Shown here one piece after another: positions 26,527 through 34,552 of a stretch of DNA of 64,000 bases (positions within the stretch are counted from its first letter, which is position 1; each line of letters opens with the position of its first letter). This DNA comes from Croceicoccus sediminis (GTDB taxonomy: Bacteria > Pseudomonadota > Alphaproteobacteria > Sphingomonadales > Sphingomonadaceae): positions 1 to 64,000 of the forward strand of contig NZ_SUNC01000006.1 in the NCBI RefSeq assembly GCF_007570835.1, given 5' to 3'. A program made the translations under genes and the position numbers. The notes under the pieces were generated by a model. That model searched no databases. It saw only the letters and a list, made by a program, of their open reading frames with translations, and was not told where the DNA came from.

Positions 26527-26553
26527 ATGCGCAAAGTGCGGGACTTTGCGCAT
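26527..26553. promoter_or_regulatory. Perfect 11-bp inverted repeat, candidate operator
   Basis: ATGCGCAAAGT and ACTTTGCGCAT are exact reverse complements separated by GCGGG. There is no T-run after it, so it is not an intrinsic terminator. A TATAGC-like hexamer lies about 10 bases downstream, ahead of the small gene at 26672. The otherwise empty 26429-26671 interval fits a promoter region bound by a dimeric regulator. Confidence 0.45.
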
Positions 26554-26671
26554 CATTCGTGCTATAGCCGATTCCGGCGCGCGAGTACCCATACAAGCAA
26601 GCCTATTAGACCAGACCCGTCTCCCAAGGGCGGGCCGATGCCAGCATGTCTGCCGAGGGGAGAGCGGCACC

Positions 26672-26875
26672 ATGGAAGACTTCAACAGCCTCCTGCTTAA
26701 TGAGCAGGTCGAACTGATCCGGGCCCAATGCGCGAAGACGCCTGCGGAACGGATGCAGCATTGCAAGGAAGCGGAAAGCTTCGGAAGGTTGATCGAAAAT
26801 CACGCCTTTCCGTATCGTTCTGTCGCCAAGGACGGCCATCGGCTGTTCGACGCGCACAGCTACGAAATCTGCTGA
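26672..26875 (+). CDS. Small conserved-looking protein, unknown
   Basis: A 67-residue soluble protein that starts at ATG 26672 with GAGGGGAGAG upstream and ends IC before TGA. It contains two Cys residues in the helical LIRAQCAKTPAERMQHCKEA segment and a C-terminal Cys. It has its own promoter region with an inverted repeat and is followed by a strong terminator, so it is a monocistronic unit. No family was recognised. Confidence 0.6.
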   Translation: MEDFNSLLLNEQVELIRAQCAKTPAERMQHCKEAESFGRLIENHAFPYRSVAKDGHRLFDAHSYEIC

Positions 26876-26893
26876 CAACGCACTGAAGACAGC

Positions 26894-26941
26894 GGACGCG
26901 ACCGGAGCCGGAACCAAACCGGCCCGGCGCGTCCATTTTTT
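26894..26941 (+). terminator. Intrinsic terminator after the 67-residue gene
   Basis: Stem GGACGCG (26894-26900) with CGCGTCC (26928-26934) enclosing a GC-rich inner hairpin (CCGG units), followed by ATTTTTT. It may also stop crtZ transcripts coming from the other side. Confidence 0.75.
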
Positions 26942-26996
26942 CACCTAAGCTTTGAAATCGGGGCTTTGAAATCCGCCCCTTTGAAATTCGGAACCG

Positions 26997-27515
26997 TCAG
27001 GCGCCTTGCGACTTGCGCAGCCGGGCCTTGCCCTCGCGCTTCTGGCGCATCAGGTCCTGCTTCAGCTTGTCCGGGTGGCGGGCGATCACGAAGCCGAAGC
27101 TGACCCCGCCCTCCTTGCCGTGCGTTGCATGGTGCAGGTTGTGCGCCTGGACCAGCCGCTTCAGATATCCGCGCCGCGGGACGTAGCGGAACCAGCGCTG
27201 ATGGACGAGCCCGTCGTGAACCAGCGTGTAGATCACGCCGTAAACCAGGATTCCGACGCCGATCCATGTCGCCGGTTCCCACGCATCCGCGCCCATGACG
27301 AGCGGGCTGCCCAGCGCGAACATCGAAATGCTCATCGCCGCGCCGACAAGGGCGTAGAGGTCGTTCTTTTCGAAGAAACCGTCGTGCCGCTGATGATGAT
27401 CGCGGTGCCAGCCCCAGCCGAAGCCGTGCATGATGTACTTGTGCGAAACCCAAGCGACGATTTCCATCGCCGCGACGCTGGCCAGCACGATCAGGATCTT
27501 TTCGGTCAGTCCCAT
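26997..27515 (-). CDS. crtZ: Beta-carotene 3-hydroxylase
   Basis: A 172-residue integral membrane di-iron hydroxylase that adds 3-hydroxyl groups to beta-ionone rings, leading to zeaxanthin or related xanthophylls. The histidine clusters HKYIMH, HRDHH, HDGLVH and HNLHHATH are all present. About four membrane helices fit the fatty-acid-hydroxylase superfamily. ATG 27515 ([14 protein letters not shown]) is chosen; the frame extends upstream over the leuC promoter. Other carotenoid genes are not adjacent, so crtZ is unlinked here. Confidence 0.92.
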   Translation of the reverse strand: MGLTEKILIVLASVAAMEIVAWVSHKYIMHGFGWGWHRDHHQRHDGFFEKNDLYALVGAAMSISMFALGSPLVMGADAWEPATWIGVGILVYGVIYTLVHDGLVHQRWFRYVPRRGYLKRLVQAHNLHHATHGKEGGVSFGFVIARHPDKLKQDLMRQKREGKARLRKSQGA

Positions 27516-27584
27516 GGCAACCCTGATACTCACCTGCGTCAATGCTTGCAATCGGCGGCTCAGACGCGCAAATGCGCGCTCATC

Positions 27585-29012
27585 ATGACTGAAAAAGCGC
27601 GCACTCTCTACGAGAAGATCTGGGACGCCCACGTCGTCGAACGCCGTGATGACGGCACCTGTCTCATCTATATCGACCGTCACCTCGTTCACGAAGTGAC
27701 CAGCCCTCAGGCCTTCGAGGCGCTACGCGTTTCGGGCCGCAAGGTGCGCCGTCCCGATCTGACGCTGGCCGTGCCCGATCACAACCTGCCGACGACGCCG
27801 CGCCGCGATGCTGCGGGCAATCGCGTGCCCATCGCCGATCCGCAAGGCGCGCAGCAGCTTGAGGCGCTGGAACGCAATGCGCCCGAATTCGGCGTTCACC
27901 TGATCGGCGACGCCGACCTTGAACAGGGCATCGTCCACGTCGTCGGGCCGGAACAGGGTTTCTCGCTGCCCGGCGCCACCATCGTCTGCGGCGATTCGCA
28001 CACGGCGGCACACGGCGGGCTTGGCGCGTTGGCCTTCGGCATCGGGACGAGCGAGGTCGAACACGTCCTCGCCACCCAGACGCTGCTGCTCAAACAGTCG
28101 AAGACGATGGAAGTCCGCGTCGAGGGCAAGCTGGCCGCAGGCGTCACGCCCAAGGACGTCGTCCTGCACGTCATCGGCGTCATCGGCACGGCCGGCGGTA
28201 CCGGCCACGTGATCGAATTCTGCGGCTCCACGTTCGAGGACATGAGCGTCGAGGGCCGTATCACCGTGTGCAACATGGCGATCGAAGGCGGCGCGCGCGC
28301 AGGCCTCGTCGCGCCGGACGAAAAGACCTTCGCCTATGTGAAAGGCCGCCCGATGTCCCCCACCGGCGACGACTGGGACAAGGCGCTGGCCTGGTGGAAG
28401 ACGCTTCCCACCGACCCGGGCGCGAAGTTCGACAAGTCGGTCCACATCGACGCCGCCGACATCCAGCCGACCGTTACCTGGGGTACCAGCCCCGAAGACA
28501 CCGTCGCCATTGGCGGTGTGGTCCCCAACCCGGCCAGCTTTGCCGACCCGTCGAAGCAGAAGGCCGCGCAGGCCAGCCTCGATTACATGGGCCTGACGCC
28601 GGGCATGAAGATGTCCGACATCGCGGTCGAGAACGTGTTCATCGGTTCGTGCACCAACAGCCGGATCGAGGATCTTCGCGCCGCCGCCGACGTGCTGCGC
28701 GGGCGCAAGAAGGCCGATGGCGTGAAATGGGCCATCGTGGTTCCCGGATCGGGCCTCGTCAAACGACAGGCAGAGGAAGAGGGCCTCGACAAGGTCTTTA
28801 CCGATGCGGGGCTGGAATGGCGCGAACCGGGCTGTTCGGCCTGTCTCGCCATGAACCCGGACAAAGTGCCCGCAGACGAACGCTGCGCATCGACCAGCAA
28901 CCGCAACTTCGTGGGCCGGCAGGGTCCGGGAGCGCGCACTCACCTGCTCAGCCCCGCGATGGCGGCGGCAGCGGCGGTAACCGGCCACCTGACCGACGTC
29001 CGCGAACTTTGA
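27585..29012 (+). CDS. leuC: 3-isopropylmalate dehydratase large subunit
   Basis: A 475-residue aconitase-family enzyme that isomerises 2- to 3-isopropylmalate in leucine synthesis, acting with LeuD. The 4Fe-4S ligands are in GSCTNSR (near 350) and GCSACLAMN (near 412). [20 protein letters not shown] and the C-terminal [11 protein letters not shown] are also diagnostic. ATG 27585 gives [16 protein letters not shown], the usual opening. leuD follows about 0.8 kb later with two small genes between. Confidence 0.97.
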   Translation: MTEKARTLYEKIWDAHVVERRDDGTCLIYIDRHLVHEVTSPQAFEALRVSGRKVRRPDLTLAVPDHNLPTTPRRDAAGNRVPIADPQGAQQLEALERNAPEFGVHLIGDADLEQGIVHVVGPEQGFSLPGATIVCGDSHTAAHGGLGALAFGIGTSEVEHVLATQTLLLKQSKTMEVRVEGKLAAGVTPKDVVLHVIGVIGTAGGTGHVIEFCGSTFEDMSVEGRITVCNMAIEGGARAGLVAPDEKTFAYVKGRPMSPTGDDWDKALAWWKTLPTDPGAKFDKSVHIDAADIQPTVTWGTSPEDTVAIGGVVPNPASFADPSKQKAAQASLDYMGLTPGMKMSDIAVENVFIGSCTNSRIEDLRAAADVLRGRKKADGVKWAIVVPGSGLVKRQAEEEGLDKVFTDAGLEWREPGCSACLAMNPDKVPADERCASTSNRNFVGRQGPGARTHLLSPAMAAAAAVTGHLTDVREL

Positions 29013-29034
29013 CGGCGGCGGGCGGCCCGATACG

Positions 29035-29562
29035 CTGACCCGCAAGTCCTCTTTCGCGCCTGTCGTCCGGGACGATACCCGCCTGCTCCTGCTCGGCAGC
29101 CTGCCGGGTGAAGCTTCATTGCGGGCGGCACGTTACTATGCCCATCCGCAGAACCGTTTCTGGCACCTGGTCGGCGCGGTCATCGGCGTGGATCTGCCTG
29201 CACTGGAATACGAAGACCGGCTGGCCGTCCTGCTCGATCACGGGATCGGATTGTGGGACGTGGTGAAGAGCGGAAAACGCGAGGGGAGCCTCGATGCCGC
29301 GCTGCGCGAGGTTGAGGGAAACGCCCTGTACGATCTTGTCGCCGAACTGCCGAATCTTGCCGCAATCGGCTTCAACGGAGGCACGGCGGCGCGCATCGGC
29401 AGGCGGCTGATCGGGGCCGAAACGGACCTCGCCCTGCTCGATCTTCCGTCCAGCAGCCCGGCCTTTGCCGCGATGAGCCTTGCGGAAAAGACCGACAAGT
29501 GGCTTGCGCTTCGCCCGTTTCTGACCGAGCGCAAGGACAGCAGTTGCGAAACCGGCGCATGA
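29035..29562 (+). CDS. DNA-deoxyinosine glycosylase (UDG superfamily), probable CTG start
   Basis: About 175 residues of the hypoxanthine/uracil-DNA glycosylase superfamily, a base-excision repair enzyme. The active-site loop [13 protein letters not shown] is near residue 20, and [10 protein letters not shown] and GIGLWDV follow as in this subgroup. No ATG, GTG or TTG occurs in frame before these motifs; the first, TTG 29119, would cut off the active-site loop. Homologs typically open M-T-R-K, so CTG 29035 (L-T-R-K-S-S-F) is the best start. It lies between leuC and leuD. Confidence 0.78.
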   Translation: MTRKSSFAPVVRDDTRLLLLGSLPGEASLRAARYYAHPQNRFWHLVGAVIGVDLPALEYEDRLAVLLDHGIGLWDVVKSGKREGSLDAALREVEGNALYDLVAELPNLAAIGFNGGTAARIGRRLIGAETDLALLDLPSSSPAFAAMSLAEKTDKWLALRPFLTERKDSSCETGA

Positions 29563-29603
29563 TCGGTTCGTGACAGAGGAAACGACAGACAAGGATCTTC
29601 TAC

Positions 29604-29762
29604 GTGAGCGACGACAAGAACTGGACCGGAAAGGCCGCCATGGCCGGTGCCGCGATCGGCTCCGCCGCGCTGACCGCCGCGCTTCTCTACGCCTCGCGCC
29701 GCAAGGAACGGGCCGAAAAGAAGACGACGACGCCGCCAGTGGATACGCCCGAAACGGACTGA
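29604..29762 (+). CDS. Small single-helix membrane protein, unknown
   Basis: A 52-codon frame from GTG 29604 ([10 protein letters not shown]) with AAGGA about ten bases upstream, ending TGA 29760-29762. Residues 11-29 form one Ala-rich membrane helix; a basic stretch [10 protein letters not shown] then an acidic Pro/Thr tail follow. The layout fits a small inner membrane protein. It is between the glycosylase and leuD on the same strand. No family was recognised. Confidence 0.6.
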   Translation: MSDDKNWTGKAAMAGAAIGSAALTAALLYASRRKERAEKKTTTPPVDTPETD

Positions 29763-29833
29763 GCGCCGTTTCGCGCCCCGACCGGGTGAGATTCGTGTTG
29801 AGGCGGGGGGCCGCTTCATCTAGGCGAAAGTGC

Positions 29834-30430
29834 ATGGAACCGATCCGCGAAATCGAAGGCCGTGCCATTCCCTATGGCGCGAAGAACATCGACACAGACG
29901 TCATCATCCCGGCGCACTGGCTGAAGACCATCACGCGCGAAGGCCTTGGCAAGGGCGCGTTCGAGACGGTTCGGCAGGATCCGGACAATATCTTCGATTC
30001 CGAACGCTACAAGGGCGCGCCGATCCTAATCGCGGGCGACAACTTTGGCTGCGGGTCCAGCCGCGAACACGCCGCCTGGGCCTTGCTCGACATGGGCGTG
30101 AAGGCCGTAATCGCGCCCAGCTTTTCCGATATCTTTTCGGGCAATGCCTTCAAGAACGGCATCCTCACCGTCGTCCTGCCGCAGGACAAGGTGGACCGCC
30201 TGCTTGAAGTCGCGGCCGAGGAAGACATCTCGATCGACCTTGAAAACCAGACGGTGACGACCCCGTTCCAGGACCGGTTCGAGTTCGAAGTCGACCCGTT
30301 CCGCAAACACTGCCTGATCGAAGGGCTCGACGAAGTCGGCCTGACGATGACTCGCGGCGACGCGATTTCGGCCTATGAGGCGAAGACCGCGTCCGCTCTT
30401 CCATTTCTTTCCGGGCCGCGTGCAGCCTGA
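29834..30430 (+). CDS. leuD: 3-isopropylmalate dehydratase small subunit
   Basis: A 198-residue swivel-domain partner of LeuC. The [14 protein letters not shown] motif (near 18) and [15 protein letters not shown] (near 70) are the conserved substrate-site segments. The start [15 protein letters not shown] at ATG 29834 matches family length. It is on the same strand as leuC and, despite two intervening genes, is likely expressed with it. The ATPase zeta gene follows 23 bases later. Confidence 0.96.
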   Translation: MEPIREIEGRAIPYGAKNIDTDVIIPAHWLKTITREGLGKGAFETVRQDPDNIFDSERYKGAPILIAGDNFGCGSSREHAAWALLDMGVKAVIAPSFSDIFSGNAFKNGILTVVLPQDKVDRLLEVAAEEDISIDLENQTVTTPFQDRFEFEVDPFRKHCLIEGLDEVGLTMTRGDAISAYEAKTASALPFLSGPRAA

Positions 30431-30453
30431 TCTTATCTGCAAGGGAAACTGCC

Positions 30454-30777
30454 ATGACCGATTTCCGTGACCGCGAACGCGCCGAGGAAGCCAAGTTCGC
30501 ACTCGACGAAGAAACCCTGTTCCGCATCACCGCCCGCCGCAACCGGCTGGTCGGCGAATGGGCCGCGGCCAAGATGGGCCTGAGCGATGCCGAGACGGAG
30601 GCCTATCGCAAGGCCGTCGTCCAGGCCGACTTCGAGGAAGCGGGTGACGAGGACGTCATCCGCAAGCTTCTGGGCGACATGACCGCAGCCGGGCTCGACG
30701 TCGACGACGCCACGGTCCGCGCCGCGCTCGAAGAAAAGATGGTCGAAGCCCGCCGCCAGTACCTCGGCGAGGTCTGA
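30454..30777 (+). CDS. F1Fo-ATPase inhibitor subunit zeta (DUF1476)
   Basis: A 107-residue four-helix protein of the DUF1476 family, restricted to alphaproteobacteria. In Paracoccus the zeta subunit inserts its N-terminal helix into F1 to block ATP hydrolysis. The opening MTDFRDRERAEEAKFALDEE is the inhibitory segment, followed by RRNRLVGEWAAAKMGL. The protein is full length. It lies between leuD and bolA, not with the atp genes. Confidence 0.9.
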   Translation: MTDFRDRERAEEAKFALDEETLFRITARRNRLVGEWAAAKMGLSDAETEAYRKAVVQADFEEAGDEDVIRKLLGDMTAAGLDVDDATVRAALEEKMVEARRQYLGEV

Positions 30778-30861
30778 TCGCGTCTCCGCATCGGGCCCGT
30801 ATCGGGGCTGTAAGAAATACCGACAGTGCGCCCCCGCAAGGGCGCGAAAGGCAAATTCATC

Positions 30862-31095
30862 ATGGCAATGCAGGCCAGTGAGATCGAATCCATGATCCGC
30901 GCCGCCCTTCCCGATGCCGAGGTCACGATCACCGATCTTGCCGGCGACGGGGATCACTATGCCGCGCACGTCGTATCGCCCAGTTTTGCCGGAATGACGC
31001 GCGTGGCGCAGCACAAGGCCGTGTACGAGGCGCTGGGCGGGCGCATGGGCGGGGAACTCCACGCCTTGCAACTGACCACTTCGGTTCCCAAGTGA
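30862..31095 (+). CDS. BolA family protein
   Basis: A 77-residue BolA-fold protein. Family elements seen are [21 protein letters not shown], the [12 protein letters not shown] strand-turn with a conserved histidine, and [14 protein letters not shown] 30862 is used; ATG 30868 (MQASE) is an alternative. BolA proteins pair with CGFS glutaredoxins to carry 2Fe-2S clusters, and just such a glutaredoxin gene follows 34 bases later. Confidence 0.9.
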   Translation: MAMQASEIESMIRAALPDAEVTITDLAGDGDHYAAHVVSPSFAGMTRVAQHKAVYEALGGRMGGELHALQLTTSVPK

Positions 31096-31129
31096 ACTGC
31101 ACGAGATTCTTCACGGGAAACTGAATTAC

Positions 31130-31459
31130 ATGTCCGACGTAAACGCGCGCATCCAGGATATCGTCACGGCTGACGATGTCGTCCTTTTTATGAAGGGCAC
31201 CCCCCTCTTTCCGCAGTGCGGCTTTTCCAGCCGCGCGGTCGCGATCCTCGATCATTGCGGTGTCGCCTTCGGTTCGGTCGACGTTCTGCAGGACATGGAA
31301 ATCCGTCAGGGAATCAAGTCTTTCTCCGACTGGCCGACCATCCCGCAGCTTTACGTTAAGGGCGAATTCGTCGGCGGCAGCGACATCATGATGGAAATGT
31401 TCGAGGCAGGCGAACTGCAGCAGCTGATGAACGAAAAGCAGGTCGCGAAGGCGGATTGA
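31130..31459 (+). CDS. grxD: Monothiol glutaredoxin, Grx4 family
   Basis: A 109-residue CGFS-type glutaredoxin, a 2Fe-2S carrier rather than a reductase. CGFS is at residues 30-33 after KGTPLFPQ. The glutathione-binding WPTIPQLYV and GGSDIMMEM segments follow. Immediately downstream of bolA, it forms the widely conserved BolA-Grx pair for Fe-S delivery and iron signalling. A hairpin and a palindromic terminator follow. Confidence 0.95.
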   Translation: MSDVNARIQDIVTADDVVLFMKGTPLFPQCGFSSRAVAILDHCGVAFGSVDVLQDMEIRQGIKSFSDWPTIPQLYVKGEFVGGSDIMMEMFEAGELQQLMNEKQVAKAD

Positions 31460-31488
31460 CCATGGCGCTCCGGCCCGTCCCGTATGCT

Positions 31489-31524
31489 CGCGGGGCTGTC
31501 GGAGACCAATACGACAACCCCGCG
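31489..31524 (+). other. Stable 13-bp hairpin between grxD and the Nudix gene
   Basis: CGCGGGGCTGTCG (31489-31501) pairs with CGACAACCCCGCG (31512-31524), twelve Watson-Crick pairs plus one C/A mismatch, around a ten-base loop. No T-run follows on either strand, so it is not a standard terminator. It could be a 3'-end RNA stability element for bolA-grxD or part of a small RNA that ends at the palindrome 31602-31629. Confidence 0.5.
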
Positions 31525-31601
31525 TGTTCGGCGTTTCTTTCGGGTGCAACGGAAATTGCGTTTGAACACTCACAAGGCTTGCATGAAGCGTGCCAAGTCG
31601 T

Positions 31602-31632
31602 AAGAAACCGCGGAATTCCGCGGTTTCTTCAT
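31602..31632 (+). terminator. Perfect 28-bp palindromic terminator
   Basis: AAGAAACCGCGGAA and TTCCGCGGTTTCTT (31602-31629) are exact reverse complements with no spacer, followed by CATTTGG. The folded RNA would form a strong hairpin ending in U-rich sequence. It would end the bolA-grxD transcript. The symmetry also permits a protein-binding site. Confidence 0.65.
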
Positions 31633-31676
31633 TTGGGGCTTCCGCAACGAACCCGCCGACTGTCAAGAATTCCGAC

Positions 31677-32441
31677 ATGACTGCAAGCCAGAACCCTTCC
31701 CCCGGCATCCCGGCCGCGACCCTGATCGCCTTTCGCAACGGCGTCAGCGGTCCGGAAATCCTGATGGTGCGCCGCTCGCAAGAGCTGGTCTTCGCCGGGG
31801 GCGCGGCGGTGTTTCCCGGTGGCCGGGTCGATCCGGCCGATCACGAGCTTGCCGCCGACATGCCCGGCGATGCCGAATGGAACGCCGCCCGCGTCGCCGC
31901 CGTGCGCGAGACGCTGGAAGAAGCGGGCCTGCTTGTCGGAGTCGATGGTCAGGTGAGCGCGGCCCAGGCGGTCGAGGCCCGCGCCAGGCTCTGTTCGGGC
32001 ATGCCGCTGGCCGAAATTCTCGCGGGGCTTGGCCTGGCGATCGTGGCGGAAAGGCTCGTCCCCTTTGCGCGCTGGTTGCCGCCGATGAAAATCAAGCGCC
32101 GGTTCGACACGCATTTCCTTATCGCCGACCTCGGCACCGGGGCGGTCGACTTGTCCGCAGACGGATCGGAGACGACGGAGCATTTCTGGATCACGCCGCA
32201 GGCCATGCTGCAACGCGCGGACACGGGCGAGGAAGAACTGATGTTCCCGACGCGCATGAACCTGTTGCGGATCGCGCATCTGGGCAGTTTCGAAAATGCG
32301 CGCGAGCAGGCTCTGGCCATTCCTCCGCGTTCGGTCAGCCCGGTCGTGATCGAGCAGAATGGCACGCGCTACCTCTCCGTGCCGGACGGTCACGGTTACC
32401 CGCCCTATGCCCAGCCGCTGGATACCATGCGCCGGGAATAG
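31677..32441 (+). CDS. Nudix hydrolase
   Basis: A 254-residue Nudix-fold hydrolase. The Nudix box is split: GGRVDPAD near residue 48, then an insertion of about 20 residues before AAVRETLEEAGLLVG. Insertions of this type are seen in larger Nudix proteins resembling NUDT7/8/19 and their bacterial relatives. MVRRSQELVFAGG precedes the box. The substrate (CoA, NADH or another nucleoside diphosphate derivative) cannot be told. ATG 31677 is chosen because the upstream frame crosses the terminator. Confidence 0.85.
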   Translation: MTASQNPSPGIPAATLIAFRNGVSGPEILMVRRSQELVFAGGAAVFPGGRVDPADHELAADMPGDAEWNAARVAAVRETLEEAGLLVGVDGQVSAAQAVEARARLCSGMPLAEILAGLGLAIVAERLVPFARWLPPMKIKRRFDTHFLIADLGTGAVDLSADGSETTEHFWITPQAMLQRADTGEEELMFPTRMNLLRIAHLGSFENAREQALAIPPRSVSPVVIEQNGTRYLSVPDGHGYPPYAQPLDTMRRE

Positions 32442-32442
32442 G

Positions 32443-32477
32443 CAAAAAAAGGCGCGGGAGCATATTGCCCCCGCGCC
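32443..32477 (-). terminator. Intrinsic terminator for the aceA unit
   Basis: Minus-strand stem GGCGCGGG / CCCGCGCC (32470-32477 with 32451-32458) followed by TTTTTTT (32450-32444). It ends the transcript of the small gene and aceA, and abuts the end of the convergent Nudix gene. Confidence 0.85.
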
Positions 32478-32536
32478 GTTCGGAGTTTCGCGACCCTCTC
32501 CCTCAAGCGGGCCGCGTCATGTTCTTTTCTAACCGT

Positions 32537-32707
32537 TCAGCCGGCGCGGCCGAGACGGTGGAGAAGGTTGGCATACCGGTTCGCCTCTGCCGGGTCCTCG
32601 CAGGTCCGGGCGTAGTGGGCGACCGCGGTCTTCAGCATCGGGAAGTCCGCGTTGCTGAAGATTGCACGGGGACGCTGTTCGGGGCGGGTCGTTTCTTCGG
32701 TGCTCAT
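32537..32707 (-). CDS. Small protein downstream of isocitrate lyase, unknown
   Basis: A 56-residue frame starting at ATG 32707 with GAAGGAG upstream and ending TGA. The sequence has RAIFSNADFPMLKTAVAHYA and a C-terminal EANRYANLLHRLGRAG, an amphipathic helical pattern. Clear ribosome site, good codon use and position between aceA and its terminator support a real gene. A role connected with isocitrate lyase is possible from position only. Confidence 0.68.
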   Translation of the reverse strand: MSTEETTRPEQRPRAIFSNADFPMLKTAVAHYARTCEDPAEANRYANLLHRLGRAG

Positions 32708-32787
32708 GTCATTTGCTCCTTCGATCTGCCGCCCTTCGAGCGGCCTTTCAGTTCTGCACTCTCATCTGGTTTCCGGTTTGCCGTGCC

Positions 32788-34386
32788 TTAGGCCGCGGCA
32801 AACTGGTTCATCGTGTTGTCCTTGCCGCCGGCCTTGAGGGCCGCTTCGCCGGCAAAGTATTCCTTGTGGTCGTCCCCGATGTCGGAGCCGGCCATGTTCT
32901 GGTGCTTCACGCAGGCGATACCCTGGCGGATTTCTTCGCGCTGGACGTTGAGGACGTAGCCGAGCATGCCCTCTTCGCCGAAGTAACGCTTGGCCAGGTT
33001 GTCCGTGCTCAGCGCCGCCGTGTGGTACGTGGGCAGCGTGATCAGGTGGTGGAAGATACCGGCCTGTGCCGCCGCGTCCTTCTGGAAGGTGCGGATGCGC
33101 TCGTCGGCCTCGGCAGCCAGTTCGGTGCCGTCGTAATCCACGCTCATCAACTTTGCCCGGTCGAATGCCGACACGTCCTTTCCTGCCGCTTCCCAGGCGT
33201 CATAGACCTGCTGGCGGAAGTTCAGCGTCCAGTTGAAGCTGGGCGAGTTGTTGTAGACCAGCTTGGCATTCGGAATGACTTCGCGGATGCGGTTCACCAT
33301 TCCACCGATCTGGCCGATGTGCGGCTTTTCGGTTTCGATCCACAGCAGGTCGGCACCGGCCTGAAGCGACGTGATGCCGTCCAGGACGCAGCGGTCCTCA
33401 CCCGTTCCCGAACGGAACTGGTACAGGTTCGAAGGCAGGCGCTTGGGACGGAGCAGCTTGCCGTCGCGGCTGATCAGCACGTCGCCGTTGCCAAGGTTCG
33501 ATGCATCGACCTCTTCGCAATCGAGGTACGAGTTGTACTGGTCGCCCAGGTCGCCCGGCTCCTTGGTGAACGCGATCTGCTTCGTCAGGCCAGCGCCCAG
33601 CGAGTCGGTGCGAGCGACGATGATGCCGTCATCCACGCCGAGTTCGAGGAAGGCATAGCGGATCGCACGGATCTTCTGGTGGAAGTCCTCATGCGGAACG
33701 GTAACCTTGCCGTCCTGGTGGCCGCACTGCTTTTCGTCCGAAACCTGGTTCTCGATCTGCAGGGCGCAGGCACCGGCTTCGATCATCTGCTTGGCCAGCA
33801 GGTAGGTCGCTTCCGGGTTGCCGAAACCGGCGTCGATGTCCGCGATGATCGGAACGACGTGCGTTTCGTAATTGTCGATCGCCTGCTCGATGCGCTTCGC
33901 CTCGATCTCGTCACCACGCTCACGCGCTGCATCAAGGTCGCGGAACATCATGCCCAGTTCGCGGGCGTCGGCCTGCTTGAGGAACGTGTAAAGCTCCTCG
34001 ATCAGGGCCGGAACCGTGGTCTTTTCGTGCATCGACTGGTCGGGCAGCGGGCCGAACTCGCTGCGCAGGGCGGCAACCATCCAGCCCGACAGGTAGAGGT
34101 ACTTCTGACGGGTCGTGCCGAAGTGCTTCTTGATGGAGATCATCTTCTGCTGACCGATGAACCCGTGCCAGCAGCCGAGCGACTGGGTGTAGTTCGCCGG
34201 GTCCGCGTCATAGGCCGCCATGTCCTGGCGCATGATCTTCGCGGTGTACTTCGCGATGTCGAGGCCAGTGTTGAAGCGGTTCTGCAGCTTCATGCGAGCC
34301 GCGCTTTCGGCGTCGATGGCGTTCCACGGCGCGCCGTTGCCCTCGATCGTGTCCTTCAGGGACGCGATGGTCTGCTGGTAGGTCAT
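32788..34386 (-). CDS. aceA: Isocitrate lyase
   Basis: A 532-residue enzyme of the glyoxylate shunt that cleaves isocitrate to succinate and glyoxylate, needed for growth on acetate or fatty acids. The catalytic loop is EKQCGHQDGKV (near 215-225), and NYETHVVPIIADIDAGFG carries metal-binding aspartates. Length and inserts match the longer (about 530) isocitrate lyase subgroup. It is divergent from a RamB/ScfR-type regulator that probably controls it. Confidence 0.96.
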   Translation of the reverse strand: MTYQQTIASLKDTIEGNGAPWNAIDAESAARMKLQNRFNTGLDIAKYTAKIMRQDMAAYDADPANYTQSLGCWHGFIGQQKMISIKKHFGTTRQKYLYLSGWMVAALRSEFGPLPDQSMHEKTTVPALIEELYTFLKQADARELGMMFRDLDAARERGDEIEAKRIEQAIDNYETHVVPIIADIDAGFGNPEATYLLAKQMIEAGACALQIENQVSDEKQCGHQDGKVTVPHEDFHQKIRAIRYAFLELGVDDGIIVARTDSLGAGLTKQIAFTKEPGDLGDQYNSYLDCEEVDASNLGNGDVLISRDGKLLRPKRLPSNLYQFRSGTGEDRCVLDGITSLQAGADLLWIETEKPHIGQIGGMVNRIREVIPNAKLVYNNSPSFNWTLNFRQQVYDAWEAAGKDVSAFDRAKLMSVDYDGTELAAEADERIRTFQKDAAAQAGIFHHLITLPTYHTAALSTDNLAKRYFGEEGMLGYVLNVQREEIRQGIACVKHQNMAGSDIGDDHKEYFAGEAALKAGGKDNTMNQFAAA

Positions 34387-34552
34387 TGTTCAAGCCCTCA
34401 CGATTCGAAAATGATTAAATCCGATGGCCTGCTTATGATGCGAAATTGTGCGCTGCGGAACGGCCTGCGGTGTCATCATGTCAAACTTTACAAAAATCGG
34501 CTGTAATGTTGTAATGTCCTTCACTCGATCGGTGTAGGGAGTGTGGGATTCG
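34387..34552. promoter_or_regulatory. Divergent aceA / regulator promoter region
   Basis: The 166-base gap includes an AT-rich element TCAAACTTTACAAAAATC (34481-34498) and a tandem TGTAATGT TGTAATGT repeat (34502-34518). RamB/ScfR proteins bind short A/T-rich TTTGCAAA-like sites near glyoxylate-shunt genes, so these are candidate operators. Assignment is positional. Confidence 0.4.

Noticed and set aside
31456-31680. 74-codon plus-strand frame after grxD
   Set aside because: It crosses a strong hairpin and a palindromic terminator, so it is unlikely to be translated.
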